From Mongoliitalea lutea (GTDB taxonomy: Bacteria > Bacteroidota > Bacteroidia > Cytophagales > Cyclobacteriaceae): a stretch of 64,000 bases of DNA. Made by a program: the position numbers and the translations under genes. The notes under the pieces were generated by a model. The model ran no database searches, was not told the origin of the DNA, and was given only the letters and a program-made list of their open reading frames with translations. The stretch's first letter is position 1. Each line of letters begins with the position of its first letter. Where the stretch lies: NCBI RefSeq assembly GCF_014652135.1, contig NZ_BMYF01000013.1, positions 62,001 through 126,000 on the forward strand, written 5' to 3'. Positions 17,794-25,915 of this stretch are shown here, in pieces.

Positions 17794-18237
17794 GTGGATA
17801 CATTAAGCTACAAGACCAAATCGGCAAATGCTGCTACTGTAGACAAACAATGGGTGGTAGTGGATGCCCAGTCTGCAGTTCTAGGTAGATTTGCAAGTGA
17901 GGTTGCCAAAATCCTAAGGGGTAAGCATAAGCCAAACTTTACCCCGCACGTGGACTGCGGAGACAATGTTATTGTCATCAATGCAGACAAGGTTAGGTTG
18001 ACTGGTAGAAAGATGGACGAGAAAGTTTACGTTCGTCATACTGGTTACCCAGGTGGACAGCGCATTTCTACACCAAAGTTATTGAAGCAAAAGTCTGCTT
18101 CTATTTTGGTGGAAAAAGCAGTAAGAGGTATGTTGCCAAAGAACAGACTTGGCAGACAGATGTACAGAAACCTATTTGTTTACAATGGTTCTGAGCATCC
18201 TCATGCTGCACAGCAACCTAAAGAAGTCAAATTTTAA
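17794..18237 (+). CDS. rplM: 50S ribosomal protein L13
   Basis: The 147-residue protein matches bacterial L13 throughout (WVVVDAQSAVLGRFASEVAK, VYVRHTGYPGG, AVRGMLPKNRLGRQM). The start is GTG at 17794, chosen because the N-terminal MDTLSYKTKSANAATV extension is typical of Bacteroidota L13. It binds 23S rRNA early in assembly of the large subunit. It is first in an operon with rpsI (12 bases downstream), rpsB and tsf, as is usual in the phylum. Confidence 0.97.
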   Translation: MDTLSYKTKSANAATVDKQWVVVDAQSAVLGRFASEVAKILRGKHKPNFTPHVDCGDNVIVINADKVRLTGRKMDEKVYVRHTGYPGGQRISTPKLLKQKSASILVEKAVRGMLPKNRLGRQMYRNLFVYNGSEHPHAAQQPKEVKF

Positions 18238-18249
18238 CCTTAGCAGTTC

Positions 18250-18636
18250 ATGGAAATTATCAACACAATCGGTAGAAGAAAGACATCCGTCGCTAGAATC
18301 TACATGAAGCCGGGCAAAGGTGAGATCGTTGTAAACAACAAGCCGATCGAAACGTATTTCCCGTTTGATTTGCATCAGATCGTAGTAAAGCAGCCTCTTG
18401 CCCTTGTAGGTGTAGAAGGTACTTACGATGTGACTATCAATGTAGACGGTGGTGGTATCAAAGGTCAAGCGGAAGCTGCTCGTATGGCAATTGCCAGAGC
18501 ACTTTGCGAATTTGACGCTGAGCACAGACCTCCGTTGAAAAAAGAAGGTTTCCTTACCCGTGACCCTAGAATGGTTGAGCGTAAGAAGCCAGGAAGAAGA
18601 AAAGCGAGAAGAAGATTCCAGTTCTCCAAGCGTTAA
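18250..18636 (+). CDS. rpsI: 30S ribosomal protein S9
   Basis: The 128-residue protein starts MEIINTIGRRKTSVARIYMKPG and ends with the basic tail KKPGRRKARRRFQFSKR that reaches the P-site tRNA in the ribosome. All core S9 motifs are present, including GGGIKGQAEAARMAIARAL. It lies 12 bases behind rplM and 45 bases before rpsB. Confidence 0.98.
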   Translation: MEIINTIGRRKTSVARIYMKPGKGEIVVNNKPIETYFPFDLHQIVVKQPLALVGVEGTYDVTINVDGGGIKGQAEAARMAIARALCEFDAEHRPPLKKEGFLTRDPRMVERKKPGRRKARRRFQFSKR

Positions 18637-18681
18637 TTGGGAGTTTTCTCACAACCTTATACAGAAAAATATACTTTATTA

Positions 18682-19443
18682 ATGGCACAAATAGAATATA
18701 AAGACTTACTGGATGCTGGTGTTCACTTTGGACACTTGACGAGAAAGTGGGATCCAAGAATGGCTCCGTATATCTTCATGGAGAAGAACGGTATCCATAT
18801 CATCGACCTAAACAAAACGCTTGTTTGCCTCGAAGAAGCATCCAATGCAATCAAGCAAATCGTTCGTTCTGGCAAAAAAGTGATGTTCGTAGCTACTAAG
18901 AAGCAAGCGAAAGACCTTATTGCAGAAGAAGCAAGAAGATTGAACATGCCTTACGTAACCGAAAGATGGTTGGGTGGTATGTTGACTAACTTCGCTACTA
19001 TTCGTAAATCCTTGAAGAAAATGTCTACCATCGACAAAATGATGAAAGAAGATTCTTACAAGAATTTGGCGAAGAAAGAGCGTTTGATGATCACAAGACA
19101 ACGTGAGAAATTGGAATCTGTACTAGGCGGTATCGCTGATTTGACAAGACTTCCTGCTGCGTTGTTTGTAGTAGACATTAAGAGAGAGCACATTGCTATC
19201 TCTGAAGCACAAAAGCTTGGTATCCCTGTTTTTGCGTTGGTAGATACTAACTCTAACCCAAATGAGGTGGAGTTCCCTATCCCTGCTAATGACGATGCAT
19301 ACAAATCAATCTCTTTGTTGGTAAAAGCTATCGGAACAGCTATCGAAGAAGGTCTTTCTGAGCGTAAGAAGGACAAAGAAGATGCTAAACTTTCTGAAGA
19401 GGAAGAAGCTAAGAGAGCTGTGGATGCTGATACACAAGAGTAA
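18682..19443 (+). CDS. rpsB: 30S ribosomal protein S2
   Basis: The open frame begins at 18637, but S2 proteins start with the residues encoded from the ATG at 18682 ([19 protein letters not shown]), giving 253 residues. [23 protein letters not shown] and the [14 protein letters not shown] stretch identify it. The C-terminal 25 residues are acidic and charged ([18 protein letters not shown]), a common S2 tail. A hairpin follows the gene before tsf, so tsf may have reduced readthrough or its own promoter. Confidence 0.97.
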   Translation: MAQIEYKDLLDAGVHFGHLTRKWDPRMAPYIFMEKNGIHIIDLNKTLVCLEEASNAIKQIVRSGKKVMFVATKKQAKDLIAEEARRLNMPYVTERWLGGMLTNFATIRKSLKKMSTIDKMMKEDSYKNLAKKERLMITRQREKLESVLGGIADLTRLPAALFVVDIKREHIAISEAQKLGIPVFALVDTNSNPNEVEFPIPANDDAYKSISLLVKAIGTAIEEGLSERKKDKEDAKLSEEEEAKRAVDADTQE

Positions 19444-19471
19444 TTCCACTTTGATTTACTGAATACAAAAG

Positions 19472-19508
19472 ATTGAACATGCGGTTTCGGCCTGTGTTCA
19501 ATTTTTTG
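19472..19508 (+). terminator. Hairpin terminator or attenuator between rpsB and tsf
   Basis: The arms ATTGAACA (19472-19479) and TGTTCAAT (19495-19502) pair perfectly and are followed by a T run (TTTTTTG). It should end most transcripts from rpsB; tsf would depend on readthrough or a promoter in the 95 bases that follow. Confidence 0.65.
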
Positions 19509-19521
19509 TTTTTAATTGACT

Positions 19522-19559
19522 AAGACCTGGCAGTCCGCCGCGGCAGACTGTCAGGTCTT
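19522..19559. repeat. 38-bp intergenic palindrome (REP-like)
   Basis: The sequence from AAGACCTG to CAGGTCTT is a complete inverted repeat over 38 bases with G-T wobble at the few imperfect pairs and GCCGCGGC at its centre. It has no T run of its own. Similar palindromes built on ACCT/AGGT words occur at 20506-20540 and 21531-21563. Confidence 0.75.
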
Positions 19560-19603
19560 CCTTAACATAGAAAAAAGTTTAATCTCATAAATTGACTAAA
19601 ACA

Positions 19604-20434
19604 ATGGCTATTACTGCACAGGAAGTAAACAAATTGAGACAAAAGACCGGAGCTGGTATGATGGACTGTAAAAAAGCCCTTACCGAAGCTGAAGGTGATT
19701 TCGAAAAAGCTATCGATATCCTTAGAAAAAAAGGTCAAAAAGTTTCTGCTTCAAGAGCTGACAGAGAGACCAAAGAAGGTACTATTGTGACGCACGTGAG
19801 TGCTGACGGTGCTACTGGAACCTTGCTTTCATTGACTTGCGAGACTGATTTCGTTGCTAAGAATGAAGATTTCGTTGCTTTTGCAAATACGTTATTGGAA
19901 CTAGCTGTTGCTAACAAAGCGACTTCTGTAGAGCAAATTCTTGCATTGCCGTTTGAAAATATCACTACAGCTGATAAAATCGTTGAAATGACTGGTAAAA
20001 TCGGTGAGAAAATCGAAATCTCCCACTATGAAGTTGTTTCTGGCGAAGCAGTTGTTCCTTACATCCACTCCAATGGTAAATTAGGTGTATTGGTTTCTTT
20101 GGTTAACACCAATGGTGCAGCTGTAGAAGAAGCTGGTAAAGATGTAGCGATGCAAATTGCTGCTATGAACCCAGTAGCTGTTGACAAAGACGGCGTAGAT
20201 GCTTCTGTAGTAGAAAGAGAAATCGAGGTAGGTAAAGACCAAGCAAGACAAGAAGGCAAGCCTGAAGAAATGTTGGAGAAAATCGCTTTGGGTAAATTGA
20301 ATAAGTTCTACAAAGAAAATACTTTGTTGAGCCAGCAATTTGTAAAAGATAACTCATTATCTATTGCTCAGTACCTTGATAAGGTAAGCAAAGGCATGAC
20401 CGTAGCTGCTTTTAAAAGAGTGTCTATTGGATAA
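19604..20434 (+). CDS. tsf: Translation elongation factor Ts
   Basis: The ATG at 19604 gives 276 residues beginning MAITAQEVNKLRQKTGAGMMDCKKAL, the conserved EF-Ts N-terminus; a TTG at 19592 is unlikely. TCETDFVAKNEDF is the conserved core motif that contacts EF-Tu. The protein catalyses GDP release from EF-Tu. The length is typical of Bacteroidota. It follows rpsB, as in most bacteria, and a strong terminator lies 35 bases after its stop. Confidence 0.98.
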   Translation: MAITAQEVNKLRQKTGAGMMDCKKALTEAEGDFEKAIDILRKKGQKVSASRADRETKEGTIVTHVSADGATGTLLSLTCETDFVAKNEDFVAFANTLLELAVANKATSVEQILALPFENITTADKIVEMTGKIGEKIEISHYEVVSGEAVVPYIHSNGKLGVLVSLVNTNGAAVEEAGKDVAMQIAAMNPVAVDKDGVDASVVEREIEVGKDQARQEGKPEEMLEKIALGKLNKFYKENTLLSQQFVKDNSLSIAQYLDKVSKGMTVAAFKRVSIG

Positions 20435-20467
20435 TTTAGATCTAAGATCTTATATTTTAGAAATAAG

Positions 20468-20500
20468 AAAAAGCCGACTTCGAAGGGAGTTGGCTTTTTT
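20468..20500 (+). terminator. Rho-independent terminator of tsf
   Basis: AAAAAGCCGACTT and GAGTTGGCTTTTT form a 13-bp stem with G-T pairs around a short CGAAGG loop, followed by further T. It marks the end of the ribosomal protein operon. Confidence 0.85.
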
Positions 20501-20505
20501 ATTTC

Positions 20506-20540
20506 GAAACCTTTGAGGTTTTTCAAACCTCGAAGGTTTC
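20506..20540. repeat. Intergenic palindrome (REP-like)
   Basis: The 16-base arms GAAACCTTTGAGGTTT (20506-20521) and AAACCTCGAAGGTTTC (20525-20540) are complementary except for one G-T pair, with three bases in the loop. It follows directly on the tsf terminator and belongs to the same style of ACCT/AGGT palindromes as 19522-19559 and 21531-21563. Confidence 0.75.
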
Positions 20541-20594
20541 CTTGGGGAAACGTGTTATTAACCAAGCAACAAAAAGCTTCTCAGGAAGATAAAG

Positions 20595-20628
20595 AAAAAC
20601 CCTTGAGGTCCAGGACTCAAGGGTTTTT
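20595..20628. terminator. Bidirectional hairpin terminator
   Basis: The arms AAAAACCCTTGAG (20595-20607) and CTCAAGGGTTTTT (20616-20628) pair perfectly around an 8-base loop. It lies just beyond the restored end of the broken outer-membrane gene (20657) on the minus strand, which makes it the natural terminator of that unit. Confidence 0.75.
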
Positions 20629-20656
20629 GAATAGTAATAGTATATACGTGGAATAA

Positions 20657-21238
20657 TCAGAAGAGTCTGTAAAGTAGTGATATGCTGCTGATTTTATCCC
20701 GTGAATCGTATCTTTCATGGTCAAGTCGTAAGCAGAAGCGATCACTAATTGCGCTGTTGCTATACGTTAGTGAGAACACCGGTCCATAGCTCATTTCTTA
20801 TGAATAGTTGGCGTATATAAACTCCCCGTTTACAAGAGCACCGCCGGTTAGCTGATTACCATACATCAATGACAATCCAAGGCCAAATGTGAAATGGTTA
20901 CTTTTATAATCAAGAGTCCTTGCGATCCAACTATTAAGTCTAACAGCTCCTTCTTGGTACCAAAATAAAGGGTTATTTGTTTCAGCTTTTGACAAGATCC
21001 GATCATAGCCAAGCTCATTGATCATCAGCCATTTGGAATGGTTAAAGATGCTTGCCTGATAATTGACAAAAATACCAAGTCCATATCCAGAGGTAGAATT
21101 AACCCTGCTTCCGTCGTACCAATGGTTTTTTAAGCCAATATTCCAATTTTGCTCTTTAGTTTGGGCATAGCTAGACATACTTAGAAGTGTAAGTGTCCCG
21201 ATCAGTATTGGTCTGTTGACAAGCTCATTTATCCTCAT
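20657..21238 (-). pseudogene. Outer-membrane protein gene interrupted by an in-frame stop
   Basis: The start at 21238 gives a signal peptide (MRINELVNRPILIGTLTLL... ending in SYA) and then strands rich in aromatic and glycine residues. A TAA at 20798-20800 stops translation after 146 residues. The same frame continues for 46 more codons (SYGPVFSLTYSNSAISDRF and so on) and ends LLYRLF then TGA at 20657; a final phenylalanine is the usual C-terminus of an outer-membrane beta-barrel. The gene therefore looks intact apart from one nonsense codon. A sequencing error is possible. A family name could not be given. The start overlaps the stop of a small lipoprotein frame. Confidence 0.6.
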
Positions 21239-21330
21239 ATTCCATAACTTAAATGCTCCTCTTGTCCATTTTCTTGACAAGAACTAATAGCTACTAAACC
21301 TAAAAATAGGATAGATAGATACTTTTTCAT
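21235..21330 (-). CDS. Very small putative lipoprotein (31 aa) coupled to the outer-membrane gene
   Basis: The frame starts MKKYLSILFLGLVAISSC, a well-formed lipoprotein signal with the lipobox cysteine at residue 18, and ends only 13 residues later (stop TGA at 21235-21237). The stop overlaps the start of the following gene (ATGA), as in translationally coupled pairs. It is too short for most gene finders. It may be a genuine small lipoprotein or the stump of a longer one. No family is recognised. Confidence 0.45.
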   Translation of the reverse strand: MKKYLSILFLGLVAISSCQENGQEEHLSYGI

Positions 21331-21530
21331 AGTTACTGAGATTTAATTTATTCAAACATAAAAGTTTAAATCGGTTAATAAAAATAAAATAATGATTATC
21401 TCATATTTGAAAAATGCAATAAATAAAAATTTGGTCTCATGAAATCATAACTACAAGTTTCTGTAAGGTGATTTTAGTTGCACTTTTTTAGGACCGATTT
21501 TTTTCTATTATCAGTAAATTAAGATGAAAT

Positions 21531-21563
21531 AATCCTAGCAGGTTTTCAAAACCTGCTAGGATT
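21531..21563. repeat. Perfect 33-bp palindrome (REP-like) at the 3' end of higA
   Basis: AATCCTAGCAGGTTTT (21531-21546) and AAAACCTGCTAGGATT (21548-21563) are perfectly complementary around a single C. It lies 8 bases beyond the higA stop and may double as its terminator. About 200 bases between it and the small lipoprotein gene show nothing else. Confidence 0.8.
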
Positions 21564-21570
21564 GAGTGCT

Positions 21571-21930
21571 CTACACACCAAGTACAATCGAAGCTTCTAT
21601 ATCAAGTTTTCTGCTGATTTCTCGGGCGATTTTGAGGGTTGGTTCGCTTTTGCCGTTTAGATATTCACTGATTCTTGATGTACTTACGCCAAGGTATTCT
21701 GATAGGTTTTTTTGTGTCAAGCCTCTTTCTTGCATGCGAAGTCTAATCGCTTCTGCTAAAGTGGGAGTCATTATTGCATGGTACTTCTCTTCATAATCAG
21801 CTACCATGTCAGACAGTAGATTCAATTCCACAAATCCTTTTTCATCAGGATTTTCTATGTTATCAGGATTGGAAAGCAACTCCTCAACCCTTGCTACAAT
21901 AGCATTATACTCCTTTTCAGATTTAATCAT
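21571..21930 (-). CDS. higA: HigA-type antitoxin, XRE family helix-turn-helix
   Basis: The 119-residue protein has an N-terminal helical region (EKEYNAIVARVEELLSNP) typical of longer HigA antitoxins and a C-terminal helix-turn-helix: ERGLTQKNLSEYLGVSTSRI and SEYLNGKSEPTLKIAREISRKL. It should neutralise the upstream-encoded HigB toxin and repress the operon. The toxin gene lies 3 bases upstream, giving the toxin-first order usual for higBA. The frame ends just before a perfect palindrome. Confidence 0.88.
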   Translation of the reverse strand: MIKSEKEYNAIVARVEELLSNPDNIENPDEKGFVELNLLSDMVADYEEKYHAIMTPTLAEAIRLRMQERGLTQKNLSEYLGVSTSRISEYLNGKSEPTLKIAREISRKLDIEASIVLGV

Positions 21931-21933
21931 GAT

Positions 21934-22230
21934 TCAAATGTTTTGAATGTCTTTAATTTTATCATACTCGGCATGAGTTCCGATGAATCTGATATAAATT
22001 TTTTTTGCATTGAATGAAATAATTGCTACCAACCGGTATGAATTGCCTTTGATGTTGAAAACAAATCGATGATTTCCTACATAATCGACTGAGTTGAAAT
22101 CTTTTTTAATGTCATTTAATGAACTCCAATCTTTTTTACTTGTCGTAGTATACCAAAATCTCAAGGCCAATTCAGAATCAGCATGTTTCTGTGCAAATTC
22201 TTGAATTCGTTTGAAGGTAACTATTCTCAT
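21934..22230 (-). CDS. higB: HigB-type mRNA interferase toxin
   Basis: The start at 22230 gives 98 residues beginning MRIVTFKRIQEFAQKHADSE, as in HigB toxins; an ATG 12 codons upstream (22266) is also possible. The core includes WSSLNDIKKDFNSVDYVGN, RFVFNIKGNSYRLVAIISF and the C-terminal IRFIGTHAEYDKI, which carries the catalytic His/Tyr region of this RelE-like fold. Family members cut mRNA on the ribosome when the antitoxin is lost. It is followed by higA. Confidence 0.88.
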   Translation of the reverse strand: MRIVTFKRIQEFAQKHADSELALRFWYTTTSKKDWSSLNDIKKDFNSVDYVGNHRFVFNIKGNSYRLVAIISFNAKKIYIRFIGTHAEYDKIKDIQNI

Positions 22231-22266
22231 TGACTCTTGAGGGATTGACTTTGTTTCATATTTCAA

Positions 22267-23015
22267 AACAAAGTTACATGAAACAAAATAATTATAAAAA
22301 ATTAAATTTAAAGTTTTTATTACCCAATGGGCTGTGTTTGATTCAAGTATTCAGACTTGCGTTTTATCGAACGAAATCTTTTCACGCAACGAGCGAAACG
22401 CATCCATACCACGTTCGTAGCAATGAGTAAGATCTTATGAATGTAGTCTTCAGACTTGCGAAGACGTTCTAATTTCGTACTTGGCGAGCGTATTTTACTT
22501 TAATGTATCATGCTATAAACCATTTAATAACTCCATCGGAGCGGCCGACATTTTAGCAATGATTTTCAACTCGTTGATGTAAAATCATTACCTAAGGCGA
22601 ATTGTCAAAAACACGATTGGTATGAAATTCAGGCATTTATGTAGACTGTCTCGATGGGACTTTAGGGGCATCAGCTAAATTGTGGCCCGAGGGTTGAAAC
22701 CCTCAGCTATTATGTTGACCGCCTCTATGAGACTATTGCGGTAATTCGTATGCAAGAATGACCTCTTTTCAAGGATGCGAACTCCTATCTAAATTCATCG
22801 AATCTTTTTTCTTGAGTCTAATTTCTCGCCTTTAAATTTATTGACACTTTTTTTAGGATAATTCTCTTATTTACATGCCACCTATATTTCGCCTAATGCA
22901 TATTTCAACCTTATTTTGTGCAAGCATATTTTATTTTTTTGACTCTTGATTCTTGGCTCTTGCTTCTTGATCCTAATCTCTCGCATCTCGCTTCTCACAT
23001 CTCGACTCTCCCAGC
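22267..23015. other. Gene-free region with palindromes and polypyrimidine repeats
   Basis: No coding frame of quality is seen. Recognisable parts are a nested hairpin (AATGATTTT at 22558-22566 with AAAATCATT at 22581-22589, and CAAC/GTTG inside the loop), a second hairpin GAGGGTT/AACCCTC at 22689-22704, two copies of TTCAGACTTGCG (about 22350 and 22449), and at 22938-23015 a run of CTCTTG/TCTCGC words that is the reverse complement of the purine-rich leader found before the 155-bp repeat arrays. It looks like a place where several dispersed repeats have accumulated. Confidence 0.6.
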
Positions 23016-24302
23016 TCACCTCATCAACTCCTCAATCTCCTCGGTCTCAATCGGGATATTCCGCATCAAGTCCAAATAGCCATTTTCCTGAATGACGATG
23101 TTATTTTCCAAGCGGATACCCATGCCCTCTTCAGGAATATAGATTCCCGGTTCTACCGTGAATACCATGCCTGCGGTGATGGGCTCATGCATAGTACCTA
23201 CATCATGTACATCTAGTCCTAAATGGTGGGAAGTACCGTGCATAAAGTATTTTTTGTATGCAGGCCATTTGGGGTCTTGGTTGGCGATATCCGTTTTGTC
23301 AATTAGCCCTAAACCTACTAGTTCGGACTGCATCATCAACCCTACCTCTTTGTGATACTCTTGGATATTGATTCTTGGACGGAGGATATTCATGGCTCCT
23401 TTTTGTACGCGGAGGACAGCATCATACACAGCACGCTGACGTGGCGTAAATCGTCCATTAACTGGGATGGTTCGCGACATATCTGCATTGTAATTGCCGT
23501 ATTCAGCACCTACATCAAATAGGATCAAGTCTCCATCTTTGCAGATTTCTTTGTTTTCGATGTAATGAAGTACACAAGCGTTTGGACCAGAAGCGATGAT
23601 AGGTTCGTAAGCAAAGCCTTTGCTGCGATTACGGATAAATTCATGGATAAACTCCGCCTCGATTTCATACTCAGTAACCCCAGGCTTCACAAACGTGAGA
23701 ATTCTTCGGAATCCTTTTTCCGTAATATCGCAGGCTATCTGCATTTGATCAATTTCCTCCTGCTCTTTTACCGCTCTCAGTTGGTGCATCAATGGGGCTA
23801 CTCGGTGATAGTTGTGCAAGGGATAGCGCTCCTTGCAGGATTTGATAAAGCGTGCATCCCTACTCTCCACCTGTACATCTGCTCGTAAATGCTCGTTTGT
23901 GTTGAGGAAAATGTGATCGCTTAGGGAAATCAATGTATTGAAAACCTGGTCAAAATTGGCCACCCATTGAATGTTCTGAATTCCCGATGCCTGTTCGGCT
24001 TCATCTTGAGTGTACTTGTGTCCTTCCCAAACGGCAATATGCTCATTGGTTTCCCTTAAAAACAAGATTTCCCGCATATCGGGATTTGGGAAGTCGGGAC
24101 AAATCACCAAAATAGACTCCTCCTGATCGATGCCTGATAAGTAAAAAATATCATTATTCTGTCGGAAACGCATGGTTCCGTCCGCATTGGTTGGCATAAT
24201 GTCATTGGAGTGAAAGACTGCTACCGACTTAGGTGGAAGTTTACTGATTAATTTCTGACGGTTTTTGATGTAAAGTTCTTTTGGTAGAGGGGTGTATTTC
24301 AT
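23016..24302 (-). CDS. pepP: Xaa-Pro aminopeptidase (aminopeptidase P family, M24)
   Basis: The 428-residue protein has an N-terminal aminopeptidase P domain (about residues 1-130) and a pita-bread M24 peptidase domain. Metal ligands are visible in LFDVGAEYGNYNADMSR (two Asp), HGTSHHLGLDVHD (His), VFTVEPGIYIPE (Glu) and GIRLENNIV (Glu). It removes N-terminal residues preceding proline in the cytoplasm, with two manganese or similar metal ions. Length is normal. It stands alone and is flanked on both sides by pieces of the dispersed purine-rich repeat. Confidence 0.95.
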   Translation of the reverse strand: MKYTPLPKELYIKNRQKLISKLPPKSVAVFHSNDIMPTNADGTMRFRQNNDIFYLSGIDQEESILVICPDFPNPDMREILFLRETNEHIAVWEGHKYTQDEAEQASGIQNIQWVANFDQVFNTLISLSDHIFLNTNEHLRADVQVESRDARFIKSCKERYPLHNYHRVAPLMHQLRAVKEQEEIDQMQIACDITEKGFRRILTFVKPGVTEYEIEAEFIHEFIRNRSKGFAYEPIIASGPNACVLHYIENKEICKDGDLILFDVGAEYGNYNADMSRTIPVNGRFTPRQRAVYDAVLRVQKGAMNILRPRINIQEYHKEVGLMMQSELVGLGLIDKTDIANQDPKWPAYKKYFMHGTSHHLGLDVHDVGTMHEPITAGMVFTVEPGIYIPEEGMGIRLENNIVIQENGYLDLMRNIPIETEEIEELMR

Positions 24303-24560
24303 GGTATAGAGATATTTTTTTAATTGTACAAAGTACTAAGTACCAAGTGGTATTTTAGATTTTAGAGGGTAGATTTTAGATTTAGAACCAAGAGCCAAGA
24401 GCCAAGACTCGGGGCGGGTATAGGACTGGGAGTTACTTTCTATTCTTGCCTTAATTTTCTTTTGGGTAAGAATATTTCAGCGTTTTCCGTGTATTCTGCG
24501 AGCCGTACTTTCATCCTTTCAACAAATATAATCTATTCTATTCAATCCCCTTCTCATGCC
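24303..24560. repeat. Purine-rich dispersed repeat fragments upstream of pepP
   Basis: The stretch after the pepP start contains GTACAAAGTACTAAGTACC and AGAGCCAAGAGCCAAGA words, the same microrepeats found in and before the 155-bp arrays at 14.4 and 16.4 kb. The 155-bp core itself is absent. The remaining bases up to the next promoter show nothing recognisable. Confidence 0.55.
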
Positions 24561-24578
24561 AGTAATTCTATTCCTGTG

Positions 24579-24607
24579 TTGTAATCCCGAAAACACTTTT
24601 ATTTTTG
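24579..24607 (+). promoter_or_regulatory. Probable promoter of the M16 peptidase gene
   Basis: TTG at 24579-24581 and TATTTTTG at 24600-24607 are 18 bases apart, close to the Bacteroidota consensus. Transcription would begin near 24613, leaving about 70 bases before the preferred ATG at 24684. Confidence 0.5.
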
Positions 24608-24683
24608 TAATTGAATCAGTTGCATCGTGAAATTGTTTGAAGCGACGGGTAGCAGTGATTTAGTACCATTGAAAAAAGTTTGC

Positions 24684-25913
24684 ATGCAGTATAATCTCAA
24701 GGAATTGCCTAATGGCATCCGCATTGTGCACCAAGAAGTCACCCATACACGTATGGTGCATTGTGGTTTTGTAGTGAATATCGGAAGTAGGGACGAATCC
24801 ACGGAGGAGGAGGGCTTAGCGCATTTTTGGGAACATATGGCATTCAAAGGCACCAAAAAGCGGAAAGCTTTTCATATTCTCAATAGATTAGAGTCCTTGG
24901 GCGGGGAATTGAATGCCTATACCACGAAAGAGAAAATCTGTTTTTATGCGACTACGCTCAAGGAGCATTTCGGCAAAGCGGCGGAATTATTGTGTGATAT
25001 CACCTTTAACTCCACTTTTCCCCAAAAACAAATAGAAAAGGAGCGTCAGGTAATCCTGGAGGAAATGTCCATGTATAGAGACTCTCCTGATGACTCGATT
25101 CAAGATGATTTCGATGCCATGGTTTTTGCGGGCCATGCCTTGGGTAGAAATATTTTGGGAAGAGAGGAGACTGTAAAAAGCTTTTCCCAACAGGATTTTT
25201 TTGATTTCATTTCTTCAAGGTTGGATACAACCCAACTCGTTTTTTCTGTGGTGGGGAATATTCCTTTTTCGAAGGTTTTACAGCGCGTGGAGAGTTTCTT
25301 GATTGCAATCCCACAAAAGAGAAGTCTCTACGTGAGAAGTCCGTTTGTACATTACAAACCTGCTGATAAAGTGGTGGAGCGGGAAATAACCCAAGCGCAT
25401 TGTGCTATAGGTCAGCCAGCTTACTCTCTGTATGACAAGCGGAGGTTTCAACTATACCTGCTTAATAATATTTTGGGAGGGCCAAGTATGAACAGCCGCC
25501 TCAATTTGGCTCTGCGGGAAAAGTATGGCTATGTGTACAGTGTAGAGTCCACCTATCAAGCCTATTCGGATACGGGGTTTGTGGGAGTTTTCTTCGGTAC
25601 CGAGCAAAATACTGTCAAAAAGGCGAAAAAATTGGTGTTGAAAGAAATGGAAAAGTTGCGGACCAAGCGATTGGGAACTATGCAGCTGCATATGGCAAAG
25701 GAGCAAGCCATAGGACAAATGGCGATGGCAGAAGAGAACTATGCCGCTTTGATGCTTGTATTTGGTAAAAATTTGTTGGATAAGGGGAGAATTGAATCCC
25801 TGGACAGTATCTTTGACCAAATCAGAGAAACTACTGCGGAGGATTTGATGGACATTGCCAATGAGGTCTACCACCCTGATCAGTTGAGTTTCTTGCAATA
25901 CATACCAGCTTAG
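24684..25913 (+). CDS. M16 family zinc metallopeptidase (insulinase/processing-peptidase type)
   Basis: The ATG at 24684 gives 409 residues beginning MQYNLKELPNGIRIVHQEV, the usual start of this family; a GTG at 24627 would add 19 unlikely residues. The inverted zinc motif HFWEH (H47, E50, H51) lies in the EGLAHFWEHMAFKGT signature, and the downstream Glu ligand is in ILEEMSMYRDSP. GGPSMNSRLNLALREKYGYVYSV is the C-terminal half motif. It is a single-unit M16B-type peptidase. The O-methyltransferase gene begins 2 bases after its stop. Confidence 0.93.
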   Translation: MQYNLKELPNGIRIVHQEVTHTRMVHCGFVVNIGSRDESTEEEGLAHFWEHMAFKGTKKRKAFHILNRLESLGGELNAYTTKEKICFYATTLKEHFGKAAELLCDITFNSTFPQKQIEKERQVILEEMSMYRDSPDDSIQDDFDAMVFAGHALGRNILGREETVKSFSQQDFFDFISSRLDTTQLVFSVVGNIPFSKVLQRVESFLIAIPQKRSLYVRSPFVHYKPADKVVEREITQAHCAIGQPAYSLYDKRRFQLYLLNNILGGPSMNSRLNLALREKYGYVYSVESTYQAYSDTGFVGVFFGTEQNTVKKAKKLVLKEMEKLRTKRLGTMQLHMAKEQAIGQMAMAEENYAALMLVFGKNLLDKGRIESLDSIFDQIRETTAEDLMDIANEVYHPDQLSFLQYIPA

Positions 25914-25915
25914 CT

